Shown here: piece after piece, positions 13,804 through 16,394 of the stretch
Numbering within the stretch: position 1 is the stretch's first letter
Layout of the letters: the number at the start of each line of letters is the position of its first letter
Assembly (NCBI GenBank): GCA_021815005.1
Contig: JAKAHL010000010.1
Coordinates: 1 to 16,394 of the forward strand
Source: Chloroflexota bacterium
GTDB lineage: Bacteria; Chloroflexota; Limnocylindria; Limnocylindrales; CSP1-4
DNA: 16,394 nt
Reading direction: 5' to 3'
Made by a program: the position numbers and the translations under genes
Notes under the pieces: generated by a model
The model's database searches: none
What the model saw: only the letters and a program-made list of their open reading frames with translations
Told to the model about the DNA's origin: nothing

Positions 13804-14313
13804 AGCCTGGACCCTGGTCGCGGGGCGACGCTGCCCGCCGGACCTGTGCAGATGGAGATCGGCGCCCCCGCCGCGCTCGTCCGCCAGATGCTCGCCGCGA
13901 TCGGCCAGGGGGTCCAGCGGCCCGGCGAGCGGGCGGTGGTCCTGGAGCGCGACGGCGATCGGCTCGTCGCCGACTTCTGGACGCCGGTCCGGCTCCCGCT
14001 GGGGCGACGGCGCATCGTGCGGACGCGGGAGGCGGTCAGTCTCGCCTCGCCGGACCGCGTCGAGTACGAGCACCTCGACGGGCCGCTGCGCGGGCTGCGG
14101 GAGGCCATCGCGGTGCACCCCGTCGGCGCGGGGCGCTGCCGCATCGTCTACGAGGGCGCCTATCCGCCCCGCGGCTGGCTGGACCGCACCCTGTACGGCG
14201 TCGTGGCGCGCCGCTCGCTCGAGCGGGCGGTGCGGGCCCACCTGGAGGACCTGCGACCCCGCGCCGAGGCGCGGGCGGCCCGCAGCCGCGTCTTCCCGCC
14301 AGACCCCGCCTGA
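13801..14313 (+). CDS. SRPBCC-fold (START/polyketide cyclase-like) protein
   Basis: This 170-residue cytosolic protein has no signal peptide. The layout is typical of the SRPBCC helix-grip fold: an N-terminal strand and helix (about 15-37, Q-M-E-I-G-A-P-A-A-L-V-R-Q-M-L-A-A-I), a series of antiparallel strands (about 45-120, including A-V-V-L-E-R-D-G-D-R-L-V-A-D-F and V-E-Y-E-H-L-D-G-P-L-R-G) and a long C-terminal Arg/Ala-rich helix (about 135-160). Members bind hydrophobic ligands or act as cyclases, hydrolases or stress proteins; no catalytic residues can be assigned here. The ATG at 13801 is chosen because it fits the leaderless promoter and the operator spacing. It is divergent from the selenoprotein gene across a shared 154 bp control region. 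Ligand unknown. Confidence 0.8.
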   Translation: MSLDPGRGATLPAGPVQMEIGAPAALVRQMLAAIGQGVQRPGERAVVLERDGDRLVADFWTPVRLPLGRRRIVRTREAVSLASPDRVEYEHLDGPLRGLREAIAVHPVGAGRCRIVYEGAYPPRGWLDRTLYGVVARRSLERAVRAHLEDLRPRAEARAARSRVFPPDPA

Positions 14314-14328
14314 TCGCGCGAGGCGAGC

Positions 14329-14350
14329 GCCCGCGCACCGGCGCGCGGGC
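14329..14350. terminator. Convergent GC hairpin between the SRPBCC and methyltransferase genes
   Basis: GCCCGCGC (14329-14336) pairs perfectly with GCGCGGGC (14343-14350) around a 6-base loop. It lies 15 bp after the SRPBCC stop and about 55 bp after the minus-strand methyltransferase stop, so it could end both transcripts. No T-run is present, as is common in very G+C-rich genomes. Confidence 0.5.
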
Positions 14351-14405
14351 ATCGGCGGGACCGGTCGACGGGCCCGCGGCGCGGCGTTCGCGGCCACTCT
14401 GACCC

Positions 14406-15272
14406 TCAGCGCGCCCGGGCGATCACGGCCACGTAGCCGATCTCGCCACGGCGCACGGCGGCACGCACATCGTCAGCGAGGTGGCGCGCAGCGTCCGGAC
14501 CGCCGCTCGCGAGCGAGCCCAGCCCGGCCAGCTCCGCCAGCCCGGCAAGGTCAAGACTCGAGCCGCGGGCCACGGCCAGCGCCAGCCGCACCCGCGATTC
14601 GATCCGGTCCACCAGCTCGACCACCGTCTCGCTGCGGTCCCACCGTCGCTCGATCGTGAACCCGGCCTCGGCGAGCTGGTCCTCGATCTCCCCCGGGAGC
14701 CACGCGTCGCCGATGCAGAGGGCCGCCCCGAGCAGCCGGTCGGCGATGGCGAGTGGCGCCGCTCCCGAGGTCACCACATCGCTGAGCGCGAGCGTGCCGC
14801 CGTCACGAAGGACCCGCCGAAGCTCTGCAAGGGCGTGGCCCCGAGCGGTGGTGGACAGCACGCACTCGCTCAGGACGCCGTCGAATGTGCCGTCCGCCGC
14901 CGGCAGGGCCAGCAGATCGGCGCGCGACCAGACCACCTCCCCGGCGGTGTCCCTGGCCACGGCCCGGGCGACGATAGCCGCGCTCGCGTCGACCGCCTCC
15001 ACGCGCAGGCCGAACTCGGCGGCCGCGAGGCGGGCGCTCGTGCCCAGACCGCATCCGGCGTCGAGGAGCCGCGCCCCGCACGGCAGCCGAGCCGCGGCGA
15101 GCAGCATGCGCGTCGACTCGAGGCCGCCCGGGTGCAGGGACGGGCCGACGAGCAGCTCGGCGAGCGGGCTCCCGTACACCGCCGAGCAGCATGCCGCGAC
15201 CGCAGCGGCATCGCCCGTCGTCTCGATGCGGGGCGTCGCCGCGCGGGCCGGCGCGACTGGCTCGCTGGTCAC
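14406..15272 (-). CDS. Class I SAM-dependent methyltransferase, resembling the DVU_1556 family
   Basis: This 288-residue cytosolic methyltransferase has motif I L-L-D-A-G-C-G-L-G-T-S-A (about 69-80), the acidic motif II E-A-V-D-A-S (about 93-98), A-D-L-L-A-L-P-A-A-D-G-T-F-D-G-V-L-S-E-C-V-L-S (about 118-140) and a post-motif L-R-D-G-G-T-L-A-L-S-D-V. Upstream, L-H-P-G-G-L-E-S-T (about 46-54) and, downstream, C-I-G-D-A-W then A-G-F-T-I-E-R-R-W-D-R-S fit what I recall of the family NCBI names after Desulfovibrio DVU_1556, found beside radical SAM and other redox genes. The GTG start overlaps the radical SAM stop (GTGA), so the two are coupled. The last ~50 residues are Ala/Gly/Leu-rich. Methyl acceptor unknown; a generic UbiE-like enzyme is the alternative. 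Confidence 0.85.
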   Translation of the reverse strand: MTSEPVAPARAATPRIETTGDAAAVAACCSAVYGSPLAELLVGPSLHPGGLESTRMLLAAARLPCGARLLDAGCGLGTSARLAAAEFGLRVEAVDASAAIVARAVARDTAGEVVWSRADLLALPAADGTFDGVLSECVLSTTARGHALAELRRVLRDGGTLALSDVVTSGAAPLAIADRLLGAALCIGDAWLPGEIEDQLAEAGFTIERRWDRSETVVELVDRIESRVRLALAVARGSSLDLAGLAELAGLGSLASGGPDAARHLADDVRAAVRRGEIGYVAVIARAR

Positions 15273-16393
15273 GGCACCGACTCGGGCACCGGAATCGGCC
15301 GGCTGCCCTTGCGGGCGGCCAGCCGCGCGCGCTCCTGCTCCCGGTACCCGACGGTGTTGTACGTGCAGAATGGGATCATCCGGCCGTCAGTCTGGAGAAT
15401 CCCGATGCAGCACTTCATCGCGCGCTTGACGTCGAACGTCCAGGGGTCGAGGAAGTCGCGGACCTGGACCATGAACACGCGCCGGGCCAGGTCCGTCAGG
15501 GCGGGCAGGTCCAGATCGCAGGCGGCGCACAGGAGGCGATCGCCGGTGGGCTCGCCCGGGACCGAGCCGGCGGACCACAGCCCCTCGAGCGCGTGGAGCA
15601 CGTCCCGGTCGATCCCCGGCACTGTGCGGTTGGTGATGTAGTCGAGGTACTGGTCCACCTCGAGCACGCGTGGCAGCGGGATCGCGCCGCCGTCGTCGTC
15701 GACGTAGGCGTAGGTCACCGAGCTGCAGGTCGGCGAGCAGCAGGGGATCGGCACGAAGTCGCTGGCCCGGAACGTCTCGCCGCCCGTCTCCACCGCCCGC
15801 AGGACGTCCGGGACGGTCATTCGCCGCATGGGATCGTGATCCGGGTGGCGCCCGGAATGGGTGACGGGCTGGAACATCACGCCACGCACGGCCGGGTGCC
15901 TCAGGCCGAACTCGATGAGCGGTCCGGCCTCGTGCTCGTTGACGTCCCGCTCGATCGCCGCCACGAGGATCACGTGCAGGTCGGCCTCGGCCAGGCGGTC
16001 GAGCGCCCGGAGCTTCGTCTCGAGCAGCGGCTCGCCGCGGATCGTGCGGTACGTGTCGTCCGTGAGGCCGTCGAACTGGAGGTAGACCAGCGGGCGCAGG
16101 GCCGCGAACGCGGCGAACCACGCAGGGTCATCCGCGATCCGCAGGCCGTTGGTGTTGACCATCACGTGGCGGATGTCGCGGGCCTGCGCCGCCGCGATCA
16201 TCTGGAGCAGGTCCGGGTGGATCGTCGGCTCGCCGCCGCTGAACTGGACGAGCTCGGGGTGGCCCTCGAGCTCCACGAACCGGTCGAGCATCGCCTCGAC
16301 CTCGGGGACCGTGAGGTTGAAGCCGGCGCCCGCGTTCGCGAAGCAGACGGGGCAGTCGAGGCTGCACGCGGTGTTGACCTCGATCAGCGCCAG
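15269..16393 (-). CDS. Radical SAM protein related to Tes/MJ0619 (5' end outside the window)
   Basis: The frame is open to the right edge, so the N-terminus is missing; 374 residues are visible. The radical SAM cluster motif C10-S-L-D-C14-P-V-C17-F-A-N-A is at the start of the visible part, followed by F-S-G-G-E-P-T-I-H-P. A cysteine-rich C-terminal half follows: I-P-C-C-S-P-T-C, L-L-C-A-A-C-D, F-L-D-P-W-T-F-D, K-C-C-I-G-I and a final P-F-C-T-Y-N-T. This pattern resembles the tetraether lipid synthase Tes and MJ0619 group, whose members carry extra Fe-S clusters bound by such cysteines. The reaction here is unknown: C-C bond formation or methylation are family possibilities. Its stop overlaps the start of the methyltransferase, and the pair probably acts in sequence. 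The ATG at 16291 is internal, because it falls after the radical SAM motif. Confidence 0.9.
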   Translation of the reverse strand: MALIEVNTACSLDCPVCFANAGAGFNLTVPEVEAMLDRFVELEGHPELVQFSGGEPTIHPDLLQMIAAAQARDIRHVMVNTNGLRIADDPAWFAAFAALRPLVYLQFDGLTDDTYRTIRGEPLLETKLRALDRLAEADLHVILVAAIERDVNEHEAGPLIEFGLRHPAVRGVMFQPVTHSGRHPDHDPMRRMTVPDVLRAVETGGETFRASDFVPIPCCSPTCSSVTYAYVDDDGGAIPLPRVLEVDQYLDYITNRTVPGIDRDVLHALEGLWSAGSVPGEPTGDRLLCAACDLDLPALTDLARRVFMVQVRDFLDPWTFDVKRAMKCCIGILQTDGRMIPFCTYNTVGYREQERARLAARKGSRPIPVPESVP

Positions 16394-16394
16394 G

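Noticed and set aside
1..16394. tRNA, rRNA, insertion sequence or phage genes
   Set aside because: I looked for cloverleaf-like segments, transposase or integrase motifs and terminal inverted repeats, and saw none that I could support.

Overview
The window is extremely G+C-rich bacterial DNA. Third codon positions are almost all G or C, GTG starts are common, and genes are tightly packed with GTGA overlaps. Several starts have no Shine-Dalgarno sequence and look leaderless. The mix of a GH63-type/GH13 hydrolase pair, a glutaredoxin-thioredoxin reductase fusion, a selenoprotein and a Tes-like radical SAM enzyme suggests an uncultured high-G+C lineage, most likely Chloroflexota. Actinomycetota is the alternative. 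This assignment is an inference; no rRNA or marker gene is present.

Layout. (1) 1-1517: repeat-rich non-coding DNA on both sides of a minus-strand XRE-type helix-turn-helix gene (413-1069). Two imperfect ~130 bp direct repeats (about 141-271 and 1157-1285), each followed by ~33 bp tandem repeats, bracket that gene. (2) 1518-5665, plus strand: a VIT/CCC1-type metal transporter, a 320 bp repeat-bearing gap, then a 1034-residue hybrid histidine kinase with about five PAS domains and a C-terminal receiver. (3) 7892-5781, minus strand: a four-helix membrane protein, a glutaredoxin-thioredoxin reductase fusion and a small NrtS-like protein. (4) 8052-12854, plus strand: a DsrE-like protein, a GH63-type glucosidase and a GH13 enzyme, with 7 bp and overlapping junctions. 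(5) 13646-12855, minus strand: a GrdB-related selenoprotein read through an in-frame UGA. (6) 13801-14313, plus strand: an SRPBCC-fold protein. (7) 16393-14406, minus strand: a radical SAM enzyme cut by the window edge, overlapping a class I methyltransferase.

The main discovery is the selenoprotein. The apparent 162-residue gene ends at a UGA exactly where its family carries the first cysteine of a CPVC motif. The same frame continues for 100 more family-like residues. A perfect 7 bp stem with a GG-starting loop sits 18 nt after the UGA, which matches the bacterial SECIS rule. A simple gene call would truncate this protein.

The second discovery is regulatory. The divergent regions 7893-8051 and 13647-13800 each hold a perfect TGTGA-N6-TCACA palindrome (CRP/FNR-superfamily type). 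Each palindrome is centred exactly 41.5 bp before the start codon of the plus-strand gene, and both genes share the sequence ACCnTGCGGCnATG around that start. This is the geometry of a class II activator site on a leaderless mRNA. It ties the DsrE/glycosidase operon, the SRPBCC gene and, on the other strand, the membrane protein/Grx-TrxR cluster and the selenoprotein into one candidate regulon with a thiol/selenol redox theme.
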